Positions 52,685-62,710 of a stretch of DNA of 64,000 bases are shown here, one piece after another. This DNA comes from Owenweeksia hongkongensis DSM 17368. Lineage in GTDB: Bacteria; Bacteroidota; Bacteroidia; Flavobacteriales; Schleiferiaceae. The stretch spans positions 2,170,001 through 2,234,000 of the forward strand of contig NC_016599.1 in the NCBI RefSeq assembly GCF_000236705.1, written 5' to 3'. A model generated the notes under the pieces. That model had not been told where the DNA came from and did not search any database. It worked only from the letters and a program-made list of their open reading frames with translations. Numbering within the stretch: position 1 is the first letter of the stretch; the number at the start of each line of letters is the position of its first letter. The position numbers and the translations under genes were made by a program.

Positions 52685-55447
52685 ATGGATAGATTTTCCT
52701 TTCTTGGAGGACTTCACTCTGCTTTCATTGACGATCTTTATCAAAAATATTTAAAGAGCCCGGACTCTATTGAGCCTAGCTGGCGTGCCTTTTTTCAAGG
52801 CTATGACTTTGCTCTTGAAGAATATGCTGATGAGCCAAATACCAACGGACATGCCTTGGATTATGCGCTCAATCATGCTGAGATAGTTGACGAAATAAAA
52901 AAGGAGTTTAAAGTACTGGAGCTTATCGAGGACTACCGTACTCGTGGACACCTCTTTACCGAAACCAACCCTGTAAGAGCACGTAGGCAGTATTCACCTA
53001 CCTTAGATCTTGCAAACTACGGTCTTACCGAAAAAGACCTGGACTTCCAGTTTCAGGCTGCTAAGGAGCTAGGCTTAAAATCCTCTGCTTCCTTACGCGA
53101 AATTGTTGATCACCTTAAACGCATTTACTGCCAAAGTATAGGTGTCGAGTATATGTATATCCGCAATCCGGAAAGGATAAAATGGATACAGGAAACCTTG
53201 AACAAGCACGACAATCAACCACAATTTAGTGCTGATGACAAAAAGCTCATTTTAAGCAGGCTCAATGAGGCTGTAGCTTTTGAGAATTTCCTAAACACCA
53301 AATTCGTTGGTCAAAAGCGTTTCTCAATTGAAGGAGCCGAATCATTGATTCCGGCTATGGACATTGGTATAAAAACCGCAGCTAAACTTGGCGTAAAAGA
53401 ATTTGTGGTGGGCATGGCTCACCGTGGCCGACTTAATGTGCTTTCCAATATTTTTGGAAAAACACAGCGTGACATTTTCAGCGAGTTTGAAGGAAAAGAA
53501 TTTGAGGAAGATGAGTTTGATGGTGACGTAAAATATCACTTGGGCTACTCTACTGAGAAAGAACTTGAAAATGGCAACAAAATAAAATTAAACCTTTCTC
53601 CAAACCCATCTCACCTGGAAGCGGTAGATGCTGTGGTAGAAGGTATTGCTCGTGCAAAGATAAACACCGATTATGATGGGGATGCAACCAAAGTGATGCC
53701 CATCCTTATTCATGGTGATGCGGCCATTGCTGCCCAAGGTATTTTGTACGAAGTAGTACAAATGGAGCGCCTGGATGGATACAGCACCGGAGGTACGGTT
53801 CACGTTGTGATAAACAACCAAGTTGGTTTTACCACCAACTATCTTGACGCCCGATCAAGCACTTACTGTACTGATATTGCCAAAGTAATTTTAGCACCGG
53901 TACTTCACGTAAATGGTGATGATGTAGAAGCTGTGATTCATGCTTTCCAATTTGCCATGGAATACCGCCAGCGTTACAGTCGCGACATTTTTATTGACCT
54001 ACTTTGCTACCGTAAATATGGCCACAACGAAGGTGACGAGCCTCGTTTTACCCAGCCATTACTTTATAAGAGTATAAGCAAGCACAAAAACCCGAAAGAA
54101 ATATATACCGCTAAGCTGGAAAAAGAAGGTGTACTTGACGAGGCATTTCTAGATGGTTTAGAAAAAGACTTTCGTCAAATGCTTGAAATGCGATTTGATG
54201 AGTCAAAGAAAATAGAGAAAAACACCATCACCCAGTTTATGGAAGATGAGTGGAAAGAATATCGCGTTTCCAAACCAGAAGATTTTCATGGAAGCATTGA
54301 TACTTCTTTTGACATTGATAAACTGAAGAGTATCACTAAAACGATTACCACTCTTCCTGAGGGTAAAAAATTCTTCAATAAAATAGCTCGACTACTGAAG
54401 CAGCGTGCTGAGATGGTAGAGAAGAAGAACGCGCTAGACTGGGGTATGGCTGAATTATTGGCCTATGGCTCGGTAATAAGCGATGGCTACAATGTTCGCC
54501 TTAGCGGTGAAGATGTAGAGCGAGGTACTTTTTCCCACCGTCATGCTGTAATCAAGGTAGAGGATTCGGAAGAAGAGTTCATCCTTCTTAACAATATCGA
54601 GGGTCGTGAAGGCCGATTTGCTGTATACAATTCACTATTAAGTGAGTATGGAGTTTTAGGTTTTGACTATGGTTATGCCATGGCTTCACCCGAAACTTTG
54701 GTGATCTGGGAAGCACAATTTGGAGATTTCTTCAACGGTGCACAGATTATTGTTGATCAATTCCTTTCTGCTGCCGAAGACAAGTGGAAAGTTCAAAACG
54801 GACTTGTTCTGCTTTTACCACACGGCTATGAAGGTCAAGGTGCTGAGCACTCCAGTGCCCGCCTTGAAAGATGGTTGCAGCAATGCGCGCAATACAATAT
54901 GCAGGTAGCAAACCCTACTACTCCAGCAAACTTCTTCCACATGATGAGAAGACAGATGACTCGTGAGTTCCGTAAGCCGCTTGTGGTAATGTCGCCAAAA
55001 AGTTTGCTTCGTCACCCTAAGGTGGTTTCAACGATTGAGGATTTGGCAGAAGGTAAATTCCATGAAATACTGGATGACCCGCGCATCGAAGATAAAAACA
55101 AAGTTACCCGCGTAGTTATCCTTAGCGGAAAGCTATATTACGATATAGATAAGGAGCGCGATGAGGAATTTCCCGAGCATACTGCCATCATTCGTTTGGA
55201 GCAGTTGTATCCATTGGCTGATGAGCAAATCAAAACTATGATTGGCAGTTACAAAAAAGCCGAGAAGATAATTTGGGCTCAGGAAGAACCTAAAAACATG
55301 GGTGGAGCATATTATATCAAAATGAATTTCCCTGTGGAGATTGACGAGATTATTGCCCCACCATCAAGTGCCAGTACTGCCGCAGGGTCGTCCAAAGCAC
55401 ACGCTGTACGTCAGCAAAAATTAATAAAAGATATACTTAACGCATAA
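52685..55447 (+). CDS. sucA: 2-Oxoglutarate dehydrogenase E1 component
   Basis: 920 aa. It opens with the E1 N-terminal segment ([20 protein letters not shown]) and contains the ThDP-binding region [20 protein letters not shown] and [10 protein letters not shown]. The active-site [11 protein letters not shown] and [14 protein letters not shown] motifs are present, as is the transketolase C-terminal half ([20 protein letters not shown]). It decarboxylates 2-oxoglutarate and transfers the succinyl group to E2, encoded 13 bp downstream. E3 is not in the window. Length typical. Confidence 0.97.
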   Translation: MDRFSFLGGLHSAFIDDLYQKYLKSPDSIEPSWRAFFQGYDFALEEYADEPNTNGHALDYALNHAEIVDEIKKEFKVLELIEDYRTRGHLFTETNPVRARRQYSPTLDLANYGLTEKDLDFQFQAAKELGLKSSASLREIVDHLKRIYCQSIGVEYMYIRNPERIKWIQETLNKHDNQPQFSADDKKLILSRLNEAVAFENFLNTKFVGQKRFSIEGAESLIPAMDIGIKTAAKLGVKEFVVGMAHRGRLNVLSNIFGKTQRDIFSEFEGKEFEEDEFDGDVKYHLGYSTEKELENGNKIKLNLSPNPSHLEAVDAVVEGIARAKINTDYDGDATKVMPILIHGDAAIAAQGILYEVVQMERLDGYSTGGTVHVVINNQVGFTTNYLDARSSTYCTDIAKVILAPVLHVNGDDVEAVIHAFQFAMEYRQRYSRDIFIDLLCYRKYGHNEGDEPRFTQPLLYKSISKHKNPKEIYTAKLEKEGVLDEAFLDGLEKDFRQMLEMRFDESKKIEKNTITQFMEDEWKEYRVSKPEDFHGSIDTSFDIDKLKSITKTITTLPEGKKFFNKIARLLKQRAEMVEKKNALDWGMAELLAYGSVISDGYNVRLSGEDVERGTFSHRHAVIKVEDSEEEFILLNNIEGREGRFAVYNSLLSEYGVLGFDYGYAMASPETLVIWEAQFGDFFNGAQIIVDQFLSAAEDKWKVQNGLVLLLPHGYEGQGAEHSSARLERWLQQCAQYNMQVANPTTPANFFHMMRRQMTREFRKPLVVMSPKSLLRHPKVVSTIEDLAEGKFHEILDDPRIEDKNKVTRVVILSGKLYYDIDKERDEEFPEHTAIIRLEQLYPLADEQIKTMIGSYKKAEKIIWAQEEPKNMGGAYYIKMNFPVEIDEIIAPPSSASTAAGSSKAHAVRQQKLIKDILNA

Positions 55448-55460
55448 AGTAAAAATAAAG

Positions 55461-56693
55461 ATGAGCGTAGAAATTAAAGTTCCATCACCTGGTGAATCCG
55501 TATCAGAAGTAGAAATCGCTTCGTGGTTAGTAGAAGATGGCGACTACGTAGAAAAAGACCAAGAAATTGTAGAGCTTGACTCTGACAAAGCTACCCTTGC
55601 CATGCCAGCTGAAGAATCTGGTATTATTTCTATATCTGTAGAAGAAGGCGAAGAAGTGGAAGTGGGCCAGGTAATTGGAACCATTGACACTAGTGCAGCC
55701 AAGCCAGAAGGAAGTGGTGATGACAGTAAAAAAGAGGACAAGCCAAAAGCAGATGCTCCAAAAGAGGAAGCTAAAGCTGAAAAAGCTCCTGCCAAAAAAG
55801 AAGAAACTTATGCTTCTGGTAGCGCTTCGCCCGCAGCTCGCAAAATTCTTGACGAAAAGGGAATTGACGCAAAAGCTGTGGAAGGTACTGGCCGTGATGG
55901 CCGAATTACCCGCGATGACGCTGTAAAAGCTGAAGCTTCTATGGGGACTTCTACTGGTGCCGCTCGTCCTTCTGATCGCAAAAAGATGAGCTCCTTGCGC
56001 AGAAAGCTTGCTAAGCGTTTGGTATCTGTAAAAAATGAAACGGCTATGCTTACCACTTTTAATGAAGTGGATATGAAGCCAATCTTTGATCTTAGATCAG
56101 AGTACAAAGAAGACTTTAAAGAGAAGCATGGTGTAGGCCTTGGTTTTATGTCATTCTTTACCCTTGCGGTAACACGTGCTTTGAAAGAATTTCCTCAGGT
56201 AAACTCAATGATTGATGGTGATGATTTGATCACTTTCGATTACGCAGATATTAGCATCGCGGTAAGTGGACCAAAAGGACTTATGGTTCCTGTGATTCGC
56301 AATGCCGAAAACCTAAGCTTTGCTGGTGTAGAAAAAGAAGTGAAGCGTTTGGCGATCCGTGTTCGTGAAGGTCAAATTACCGTTGATGAAATGACTGGTG
56401 GCACCTTTACCATTACCAATGGTGGTGTATTTGGCTCTATGCTTTCTACCCCTATTATCAACCCTCCACAGAGTGCTATCCTTGGAATGCACAATATCGT
56501 TGAGCGTCCGGTAGCTATTGATGGAAAAGTAGAAATTCGTCCGATTATGTATGTGGCTCTTTCTTATGACCACCGTGTAATTGATGGCCGTGAGTCTGTA
56601 GGTTTCCTTGTAGCTGTAAAAGAAGCTTTGGAAAACCCACAAGAACTTTTGATGGGTGGTGACAATGTGGTAAAAAAAGCCCTTGAGTTGTAG
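55461..56693 (+). CDS. sucB: Dihydrolipoyl succinyltransferase (E2 of 2-oxoglutarate dehydrogenase)
   Basis: 410 aa. The lipoyl domain has Lys43 in [14 protein letters not shown] Lys/Glu/Ala/Pro-rich linker (~85-120) is followed by the peripheral E1/E3-binding domain ([32 protein letters not shown]) and the CAT catalytic domain with [13 protein letters not shown] near the C-terminus (His and Asp of the active site). It transfers succinyl to CoA. Partner of the upstream sucA, and closed by a terminator. Confidence 0.97.
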   Translation: MSVEIKVPSPGESVSEVEIASWLVEDGDYVEKDQEIVELDSDKATLAMPAEESGIISISVEEGEEVEVGQVIGTIDTSAAKPEGSGDDSKKEDKPKADAPKEEAKAEKAPAKKEETYASGSASPAARKILDEKGIDAKAVEGTGRDGRITRDDAVKAEASMGTSTGAARPSDRKKMSSLRRKLAKRLVSVKNETAMLTTFNEVDMKPIFDLRSEYKEDFKEKHGVGLGFMSFFTLAVTRALKEFPQVNSMIDGDDLITFDYADISIAVSGPKGLMVPVIRNAENLSFAGVEKEVKRLAIRVREGQITVDEMTGGTFTITNGGVFGSMLSTPIINPPQSAILGMHNIVERPVAIDGKVEIRPIMYVALSYDHRVIDGRESVGFLVAVKEALENPQELLMGGDNVVKKALEL

Positions 56694-56723
56694 AAACTAA
56701 GGTTTAAGTATATATTTTTAGAA

Positions 56724-56756
56724 AGCCTCGGTATCGAAAGATATTGGGGCTTTTTT
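56724..56756 (+). terminator. Terminator of sucA-sucB
   Basis: A 12-bp stem (AGCCTCGGTATC with GATATTGGGGCT, including G-U pairs) and a GAAA loop, followed by five to six T. Confidence 0.85.
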
Positions 56757-56788
56757 GTTTTCGGCAATGTCACCTCTTTACGAAAAAC

Positions 56789-56796
56789 TACTTTTG
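56789..56796 (+). promoter_or_regulatory. Candidate -7 box for tatD-ansA
   Basis: TACTTTTG, a full TAnnTTTG match 19 nt before the start codon and downstream of the sucB terminator. Confidence 0.45.
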
Positions 56797-56815
56797 CAAT
56801 CGCAAACAGTTTTCT

Positions 56816-57574
56816 ATGATAGATACCCACAGCCATATTTACCTTGATGAATTTAAAGAAGGTTTTGACGATATGCTGGCTCGCGCCAAAGAGCAAGGCA
56901 TTGATGAAATTTACCTTCCTAATATTGATGTAAAAAGTATTCATAACCTAAAAGAACTGGCGGCCAACTATCCGCAGTGCAAACCTATGATGGGGTTGCA
57001 CCCGGGTTCGGTAAAAGAAGATTATCAGGAACAACTGGCGGTAATGTTTGAGGAATTGGACAATGGGAAATACTATGCTGTTGGTGAAATAGGCATGGAT
57101 CTGTATTGGGACAAAACTTTCGTGGAAGAGCAGCGCAAGGCTTTTGCTATTCAAATTGAAAAAGCCAAAGAAATGGGCCTCCCCATCGTTATCCACTGCC
57201 GTGAGGCTTTTGATGAAGTTTTCGAAATTTTGGAAGCTTATCATGACGACAAACTCTTTGGCATCTTTCATTGCTTTACAGGAAACTTAGAACAAGCCCA
57301 TCGTGCGCTTTCGCTAAATATGAAATTAGGAATTGGTGGTGTAGTTACTTTCAAAAATGCCGGGCTCGACAAAGTGGTGGAAAAGCTGAATATCCATGAT
57401 TTGGTTTTAGAAACTGATGCTCCATATTTGGCACCCATGCCTCATCGCGGAAAGCGTAATGAACCAGCTTACACAGCTCTAGTGGCCCTTCGTGTGGCAA
57501 GCCTATTAAATATACCTTTGGCCGAAGTAGATAAGATTACTACCGCCAACGCTAAAGCGATTTTCGAAAAATGA
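56816..57574 (+). CDS. TatD-family metal-dependent hydrolase
   Basis: 252 aa from ATG 56816, where the family N-terminus MIDTHSHIYLDEF begins with the HxH metal motif (His5 and His7); the longer frame from 56744 runs through the terminator and is rejected. Further motifs: YAVGEIGMDLYWD (Glu ligand), LPIVIHCREAF (His), GIFHCFTGNLEQA (His) and VLETDAPYLAP (Asp). TatD proteins are deoxyribonuclease or exonuclease-type phosphohydrolases. It overlaps ansA by 4 bp. Confidence 0.92.
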   Translation: MIDTHSHIYLDEFKEGFDDMLARAKEQGIDEIYLPNIDVKSIHNLKELAANYPQCKPMMGLHPGSVKEDYQEQLAVMFEELDNGKYYAVGEIGMDLYWDKTFVEEQRKAFAIQIEKAKEMGLPIVIHCREAFDEVFEILEAYHDDKLFGIFHCFTGNLEQAHRALSLNMKLGIGGVVTFKNAGLDKVVEKLNIHDLVLETDAPYLAPMPHRGKRNEPAYTALVALRVASLLNIPLAEVDKITTANAKAIFEK

Positions 57575-58596
57575 CCAAATCCAAAATATTGATGCTGTAT
57601 ACCGGTGGCACCATCGGTATGATGACAGATCCCGAAACTGGCGGTCTCAAGCCTTTTGACTTTGAACATCTTTTGGAGCAAATCCCGGAAATACGCCTGC
57701 TCGATTGTGAAATAGAAACAGATAGCCTGGACAGACCAATCGATTCTTCAGACATGAAACCTGAGCATTGGTTAAGGTTGGCCAAACGTGTTTATGATGG
57801 CTACAATCAATATGATGGTTTTGTGATTCTTCACGGCTCGGATACCATGGCTTACTCTTCATCGGCACTTAGCTTTTTGATTGAAAATTTGGCAAAGCCC
57901 GTAGTTTTTACCGGGGCACAATTGCCAATAGGCATCAGTCGTTCGGATGCTCGCGAAAACCTTTTGACGGCTTTGGAAATAGCACTGGCTCGCAGAAAGG
58001 ATAACCTTGCCATGATTCCTGAAGTAGCCGTTTATTTTGAGTATGCCCTTTTCAGGGGAAACCGAATTCACAAAATGAGCACTGAAGATTTTGAGGCTTT
58101 TCAGTCGCTGAATTACCCAAAGCTAGCCGAAGCGGGAGTTCATATAAAGTATAATCACTCCTTTATTGAGCATCCTACCAAAGACAGCATCAAGCTTTAT
58201 GACCAGCTCGATCCCAATATTGGCGTACTCACAGTTTTCCCAGGAATGCAGGAAAGTTTTATAAAACCGGTCATTGAAAACCCGTCCATCAAAGGACTGC
58301 TGATTCGCACCTTTGGCTCTGGCAATGCTCCAACCGACCCATGGTTTTTAGAAACCGTACACGAGGCAATAGATCGTGGTGTAAAAGTGGTCAACATTTC
58401 ACAGTGTAGTGGTGGTGGAGTGATTCAAGGAAAATATGAAGCCAGTAGAGCGCTAAAGCAAATGGGCGTTATCAGTAGTGGAGATATGACCTTTGAAGCT
58501 GGGCTCACTAAAATGATGTTTTTGCTGGCCAATTTCCCTACCGAAGACTTTGCAGAGCTCTACCAAACAAATCTACGAGGAGAGCTTTCCAATTAG
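57571..58596 (+). CDS. ansA: Type I (cytoplasmic) L-asparaginase
   Basis: 341 aa. The two catalytic Thr motifs are present: YTGGTIGMMTDPETGG at the N-terminus and VILHGSDTMAYSSSALSF in the middle, followed by VFTGAQLPIGISRSDA. There is no signal peptide, consistent with the cytoplasmic type I enzyme. It hydrolyses L-asparagine to aspartate and ammonia. It starts inside the tatD stop (ATGA), so the two are co-translated. Confidence 0.95.
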   Translation: MTKSKILMLYTGGTIGMMTDPETGGLKPFDFEHLLEQIPEIRLLDCEIETDSLDRPIDSSDMKPEHWLRLAKRVYDGYNQYDGFVILHGSDTMAYSSSALSFLIENLAKPVVFTGAQLPIGISRSDARENLLTALEIALARRKDNLAMIPEVAVYFEYALFRGNRIHKMSTEDFEAFQSLNYPKLAEAGVHIKYNHSFIEHPTKDSIKLYDQLDPNIGVLTVFPGMQESFIKPVIENPSIKGLLIRTFGSGNAPTDPWFLETVHEAIDRGVKVVNISQCSGGGVIQGKYEASRALKQMGVISSGDMTFEAGLTKMMFLLANFPTEDFAELYQTNLRGELSN

Positions 58597-58607
58597 GTTG
58601 CGTTTTG

Positions 58608-58615
58608 TAATTTTG
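58608..58615 (+). promoter_or_regulatory. Candidate -7 box for tRNA-Ser
   Basis: TAATTTTG, a full TAnnTTTG match ending 13 nt before the tRNA 5' end. Confidence 0.45.
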
Positions 58616-58628
58616 CGCCCTTCCAAAA

Positions 58629-58715
58629 GGAGAGGTGTCCGAGTGGCTTAAGGAGCACGCTTGGAAAGCGTGTGTGCGGGCAACCGTACCGCGGGTTCGA
58701 ATCCCGCTCTCTCCG
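58629..58715 (+). tRNA. tRNA-Ser (anticodon GGA)
   Basis: An 87-nt cloverleaf: acceptor GGAGAGG/TCTCTCC (last pair G-U), anticodon stem CACGC/GCGTG around loop TTGGAAA with anticodon GGA at 58663-58665, a long class II variable arm and T arm GCGGG-TTCGAAT-CCCGC, discriminator G. CCA is not encoded (GCA follows). It is followed at once by a strong terminator. Confidence 0.97.
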
Positions 58716-58721
58716 CAAGAC

Positions 58722-58755
58722 AAAACCCCGTAGCACAATGTGCTACGGGGTTTTT
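58722..58755 (+). terminator. Terminator after tRNA-Ser
   Basis: A perfect CCCCGTAGCAC/GTGCTACGGGG stem with a 3-nt loop, extended by A/T pairs and ending in five T. Confidence 0.92.
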
Positions 58756-58835
58756 AGTTTTTTCATTGAGCTGAGCTTGCTCAAGTGAAAATCGAAAAAC
58801 TAAAAACCATAGTCTGCGCCAGCAGGCTTACTGGG

Positions 58836-58886
58836 TTTTGACTTGATAACATTCTCCCCTAGGGATCACGATCGGAGCGAGTAATC
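58836..58886 (+). repeat. Direct repeat, copy 1
   Basis: Begins TTTTGACTTGAT and ends with the 23-bp exact block whose start is GATCACGATCGGAGCGAG (58864-58886). It is matched by copy 2 about 230 bp downstream. Confidence 0.8.
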
Positions 58887-59078
58887 TCAAATCTCTGACC
58901 AAAAGTAACGCGGATGACGCGGGTTAGATTACGTAGCCACAGATTGCACTTATTTCACGGATTTTTCTGGAAAGCATAACTCAAAGCAATACACAGTCAA
59001 CCAAATCATAACATCGCACAAGCTAAAGGTGGGACAACAAAAAGCAAAAGGCTGCCACGGCTTAGAGCTTTTGACTTG
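58887..59078. other. Noncoding spacer between the direct repeats
   Basis: About 190 bp without a plausible gene. It includes ACGCGGATGACGCGGGTTAG and a CACAGATTGCAC-type phrase reminiscent of the 42590-42970 repeat vocabulary. Otherwise I see nothing in it. Confidence 0.5.
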
Positions 59079-59120
59079 ATCTCGGTCCCCCCACAGAGAT
59101 CACGATCGGAGCGAGTAATC
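59079..59120 (+). repeat. Direct repeat, copy 2
   Basis: Shares TTTTGACTTGAT at its start and the exact 23-bp block (59098-59120) with copy 1. The spacing inside the repeat differs by nine bases. Confidence 0.8.
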
Positions 59121-59140
59121 ATGCATTATCGATTTCAAAT

Positions 59141-59170
59141 AAAAAAGCCCGTGAGTTTCACGGGCTTTTT
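59141..59170. terminator. Bidirectional terminator beyond the GH106-type gene
   Basis: GCCCGTGA/TCACGGGC perfect stem with a 3-nt loop, flanked by A-run and T-run on both sides, so it can act on either strand. It lies 60 bp past the stop of the minus-strand hydrolase. Confidence 0.85.
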
Positions 59171-59229
59171 ACTTCTATCAGATAACCAAATATCCCTTGA
59201 AGATGAACCTCATCTTCCTAATACAAGTC

Positions 59230-62200
59230 TCATTCAGCAACTTTCAGTACTAGTCCTACAGGGCCAATCAATCCAGAAGTCAGCAACTCATCTTCGGCTT
59301 TATAAAAAGGAATTGCTGTATAAGTAATTTTATCCTCAATACCTGGCTGAGCATCCCCAATAAGGCGATTTACCCAAAGGTTAGTCACCTCAATTTTGAT
59401 TTCATTTTCTCCGGCTTTTAAACCTTCGGTGATATTTACCTTAAATGGTTTTTTCCAAACAATGCCTTGAGACTTGCCATTTACAAACACCTCAGCAATG
59501 TTCTTCACCTCACCCAAATCAAGCTCTATTTCACCTTTTTTAAGATCACCTTCAGTAACATTGACGGTATTGATATAGGCGGCAGTACCAGAGAAGTACT
59601 TGATTCCAGCATCTGTATTTTCAGTCCATGAGCTAAGCTCTTCAAAGGTTGCGCTGGCAGGCGCACCTCTCTCTGCCTGAAACTCTACATTCCATGGTCC
59701 ATTTACTGTTGCCAATACAGTCTCCTTAACTTCAGGAAGGGTGAATGATGCCTTATCAGTTGATGATGTAAACACTATAAAGATGGCATCATTTGGAACC
59801 AAATTAAGAGGCACCGTTGTCAAGCCATCTTTAGAGGTATAAGATACTTCGTTGATTTCTCCGGTTTGCGGATTCCATAGCTCAGGCTTTCTGCCACTCA
59901 CTCTAAAGGTAGCTTCGGTTGGGGTATTACCCTTTTCACAATTGCTAATCCAGTAGATTTCGGCACCATGGGTAGTTCTATGTACAAACCTCAAGTCTGC
60001 ATTTCCGGTATAAGCCATGTCTGGTTTTATACCCTGACTTTCCAAAGCAGAAGCAATGCTCGCATCAACCATTACATTTTTCAAACTTCCGCCCCACACT
60101 TCATTTATTAGTTTAGTCACCTCTTCCTGATCATCTGTCTGGCTCGGGCTGCCCACAGGTTTAGGGCCTACCACTACACCTCCTGCTTTCGCAAACTCAG
60201 CAATCTTTTTCATCACATCCAAAGACATGTATTTGCTGTTGGAATCCAGGGCCAGAATTCTATACTGCACACCTGATTTGGTGCTGTACGTACCATCACT
60301 GTAGCTCAACTCATTTCTGATAGCATCTGCATTAATAAAGTCAAAGCTGTAACCCTTTGGAACTGCTGGCAACTCTTCCGCGTAAAGCGAAGTAATATTG
60401 TTGTCCTGGCCATAGTAATACACTACATCCGCCACATTTTGACCTTGCTGAAGCATATAAGATCCCCGAGACAAATAGCTAATCCAAGGTTTGGCTTGCT
60501 CAGCCCAGGTTTCATGGCGAGTAAACCACTGACCAAATGGCCCAAGGCCTAGTCCCGGGATTTTGTCATCCGAAGGTTGGTGTACCGAAGTGTGTATTAC
60601 ATAACGGTTCAATCCGCTCGCCAACTCCATATCTGCCGTGGGCTTCAACTTTTCAGGATGAAAAGCAAAGCTGTTCATGATTGCGGTCATTGACTCTGCA
60701 GCCACATACTTTTGTCCATAAAGGTGAGAAGTAGACGATGACTCCCTGATATCCGCCTGATATCTCACTGCCGGACCTTCTTCTTCAGGACCACCGATAG
60801 CACCCGGAGTCCAGAATGCAGACATAGGGACATCAGCCTTACTTTTTATGGCCATACCGTCACCAACGTAGGCCCTACCAACTTCATGAGATTCTGTGTA
60901 GCGCCCCATTCCTCTTTTGTGCAACTCTTCGCCAAGCACATCGTAGTGATTTTCCTTAATCATTTCTCCGAGGGTTCTTCTAAAATCCCAAAGGAAACGA
61001 TCACTCGCCTCAGGGCTTTGAACCACCTCACCCACCAATGTAGGCATCCATGGAATAAGGCTATAGCCTCTTCTCTTTTCAAACTCTTCCGGCATTTTTT
61101 CTGTCCAGTTAAGCACTCCTGCTTCCCAGCTATCGGTAATGATAAAGTCTAAAGGACCACCGTCACCCATACCATTTTGGCTGGCATCTTTATATTGATC
61201 TAAGAAGTTGTTGATGTACGCGCGTACGGCATCAGCATCAAGCTTATCAACCTCCAAACCTGTAGCTTCAGGCGAGGCCGGGTGATTTTGACGACCAGTA
61301 AGTGAATATCCAAAGCGCAACACTTTCCACTTACCCGCTGGCACTTCCCAATTCAATTTTCCGTCAGCCTCCATTTTATCGGTAACATCTACCACAGTGC
61401 TGATATCTACCGCATCATCCGAAGCAGGTGTCCAGTCATTATAATATCCTTTGTAGGCACGCTGAACACCATAGCCAGCCTTTTCCTCAAAATCAGCAAT
61501 GCGCGCTGTTGTGTGCAAGTTTATCTCGGCCACTTCTACACCTTCCGGCTTTGGAGGATTCTGAGGTATTCCCATCATAACTGCAATTCTATTAGGCTTT
61601 GTCTCCTCTGTCATGAAGTTAAATCGATAGTACTTTGCCGTAAGTGGTTCATCAAATGTATACGTCACCTGCGGCATTTTTCCCAAGGGCAGGTTTTGCA
61701 CTTTTTTAAAATTCACACCATCATCACTCACTTCCAAAGTTCTAAAGTCCTCAGCAGGTATATCATTAAACTCAGGCACTTCACCCCCTCCGGCAACGGT
61801 TACCGAGCTAATAGTTGTTGGCTCATCAAAACCATATTGCACATAGACATACTCACCTACCTTTTTAGGTGGTAAAAAAGAAGTTGTCGCTAAATCGCCA
61901 TCTGTAAGCTGCGCCAGGTTGAAGTTGCCTCCGCTGCTTGTAATCTTCGGATTGTAATCCTTGATAGGCTTGTCATTATCACTCAGCTTATAAGCAATAA
62001 TCCTTACATCATTGTAGTACGTGCCAGGTTCAGGACCCGGACCGGCAATACCGATATGGTTTGCATACTTTACATTTTGAAAGACACCGGTAACAGATGG
62101 TGGTGCAGGCAAAACCCCAGAAAAATTCTTTCCACCCTCCACACCCGTAGAACTCCAAACCAGCTTTTTCATACCGTCTTTAGGCTCTACCCATGGGCCT

Positions 62201-62607
62201 CCGGTTTCACTCCATCCGGGAGAAGCCGCAATGGCCATCTCAAGACCCAGCGAATCCGCCAAATGTGTGGTGTAGGCAAAAGCCTTCTTCCATTCAGGAG
62301 TCATATAGGTAAGTCTCTTATCCACTATTTGTGGAGTGAACAACCCGGCATCAAAATTCTGGAACCCTCCAATACCCACTCGGTGCATCCATAGTAGGTC
62401 TTTTTTAATCCCCTCTTTGCTGATGTTTCCATTCATCCAATGCCACCATACTCGTGGCTTTGCTTCGTTTGGCGGAGTTTTAAAGCTCTCTCTCAATTCG
62501 CTAATGTCCGCATCTACAACTTTGCTCTGCTCCGAACTGGAACACTGCACTTGCGTGAGCATTACCATTAGCGCAGAACCTAATGCGGCTATACTTTGTC
62601 TTTTCAT
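59230..62607 (-). CDS. GH106-type glycoside hydrolase lipoprotein (alpha-L-rhamnosidase family)
   Basis: 1125 aa from ATG 62607, which begins MKRQSIAALGSALMVMLTQV and a plausible Cys22 lipidation site; the frame extends 15 residues upstream. The GH106 start is recognised by ARPRVWWHWMNGN-like KPRVWWHWMNGNISKEGIKK and GGFQNFDAGLF. Further on are SPGWSETGGPW, FIITDSWEAGVLNWTEKMPE and AESMTAIMNSFAFHPEKL, with a C-terminal beta-sandwich (EIELDLGEVKNIAEVFVNGK). The family removes alpha-L-rhamnose from plant or algal glycans. It is downstream of a TonB receptor. GH106 is a confident family call; rhamnose specificity is inferred. Confidence 0.85.
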   Translation of the reverse strand: MKRQSIAALGSALMVMLTQVQCSSSEQSKVVDADISELRESFKTPPNEAKPRVWWHWMNGNISKEGIKKDLLWMHRVGIGGFQNFDAGLFTPQIVDKRLTYMTPEWKKAFAYTTHLADSLGLEMAIAASPGWSETGGPWVEPKDGMKKLVWSSTGVEGGKNFSGVLPAPPSVTGVFQNVKYANHIGIAGPGPEPGTYYNDVRIIAYKLSDNDKPIKDYNPKITSSGGNFNLAQLTDGDLATTSFLPPKKVGEYVYVQYGFDEPTTISSVTVAGGGEVPEFNDIPAEDFRTLEVSDDGVNFKKVQNLPLGKMPQVTYTFDEPLTAKYYRFNFMTEETKPNRIAVMMGIPQNPPKPEGVEVAEINLHTTARIADFEEKAGYGVQRAYKGYYNDWTPASDDAVDISTVVDVTDKMEADGKLNWEVPAGKWKVLRFGYSLTGRQNHPASPEATGLEVDKLDADAVRAYINNFLDQYKDASQNGMGDGGPLDFIITDSWEAGVLNWTEKMPEEFEKRRGYSLIPWMPTLVGEVVQSPEASDRFLWDFRRTLGEMIKENHYDVLGEELHKRGMGRYTESHEVGRAYVGDGMAIKSKADVPMSAFWTPGAIGGPEEEGPAVRYQADIRESSSTSHLYGQKYVAAESMTAIMNSFAFHPEKLKPTADMELASGLNRYVIHTSVHQPSDDKIPGLGLGPFGQWFTRHETWAEQAKPWISYLSRGSYMLQQGQNVADVVYYYGQDNNITSLYAEELPAVPKGYSFDFINADAIRNELSYSDGTYSTKSGVQYRILALDSNSKYMSLDVMKKIAEFAKAGGVVVGPKPVGSPSQTDDQEEVTKLINEVWGGSLKNVMVDASIASALESQGIKPDMAYTGNADLRFVHRTTHGAEIYWISNCEKGNTPTEATFRVSGRKPELWNPQTGEINEVSYTSKDGLTTVPLNLVPNDAIFIVFTSSTDKASFTLPEVKETVLATVNGPWNVEFQAERGAPASATFEELSSWTENTDAGIKYFSGTAAYINTVNVTEGDLKKGEIELDLGEVKNIAEVFVNGKSQGIVWKKPFKVNITEGLKAGENEIKIEVTNLWVNRLIGDAQPGIEDKITYTAIPFYKAEDELLTSGLIGPVGLVLKVAE

Positions 62608-62710
62608 TCTTTCCTTATTTAATTCCTTAACCTTTGCTTCGTTCCTAATCATTTTTGCCTAAAGCAAAGGAGTCCACTCATGACGGGCTCCATTTGTTAA
62701 GCTACTATTC

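Noticed and set aside
56744-56815. Extended N-terminus for the TatD protein
   Set aside because: The extension runs through the sucB terminator stem, and the metal-binding HxH motif begins right after the ATG at 56816.
58629-58715. tRNA-Ser as an attachment site of an integrated element
   Set aside because: No repeat of the tRNA 3' end was found downstream and no integrase is present in the window. The nearby direct repeat does not include tRNA sequence.
59076-59327. 83-aa plus-strand open frame crossing the repeat and the terminator
   Set aside because: It passes through the direct repeat, the bidirectional terminator and the end of the opposite-strand hydrolase gene, so it is not a real gene.
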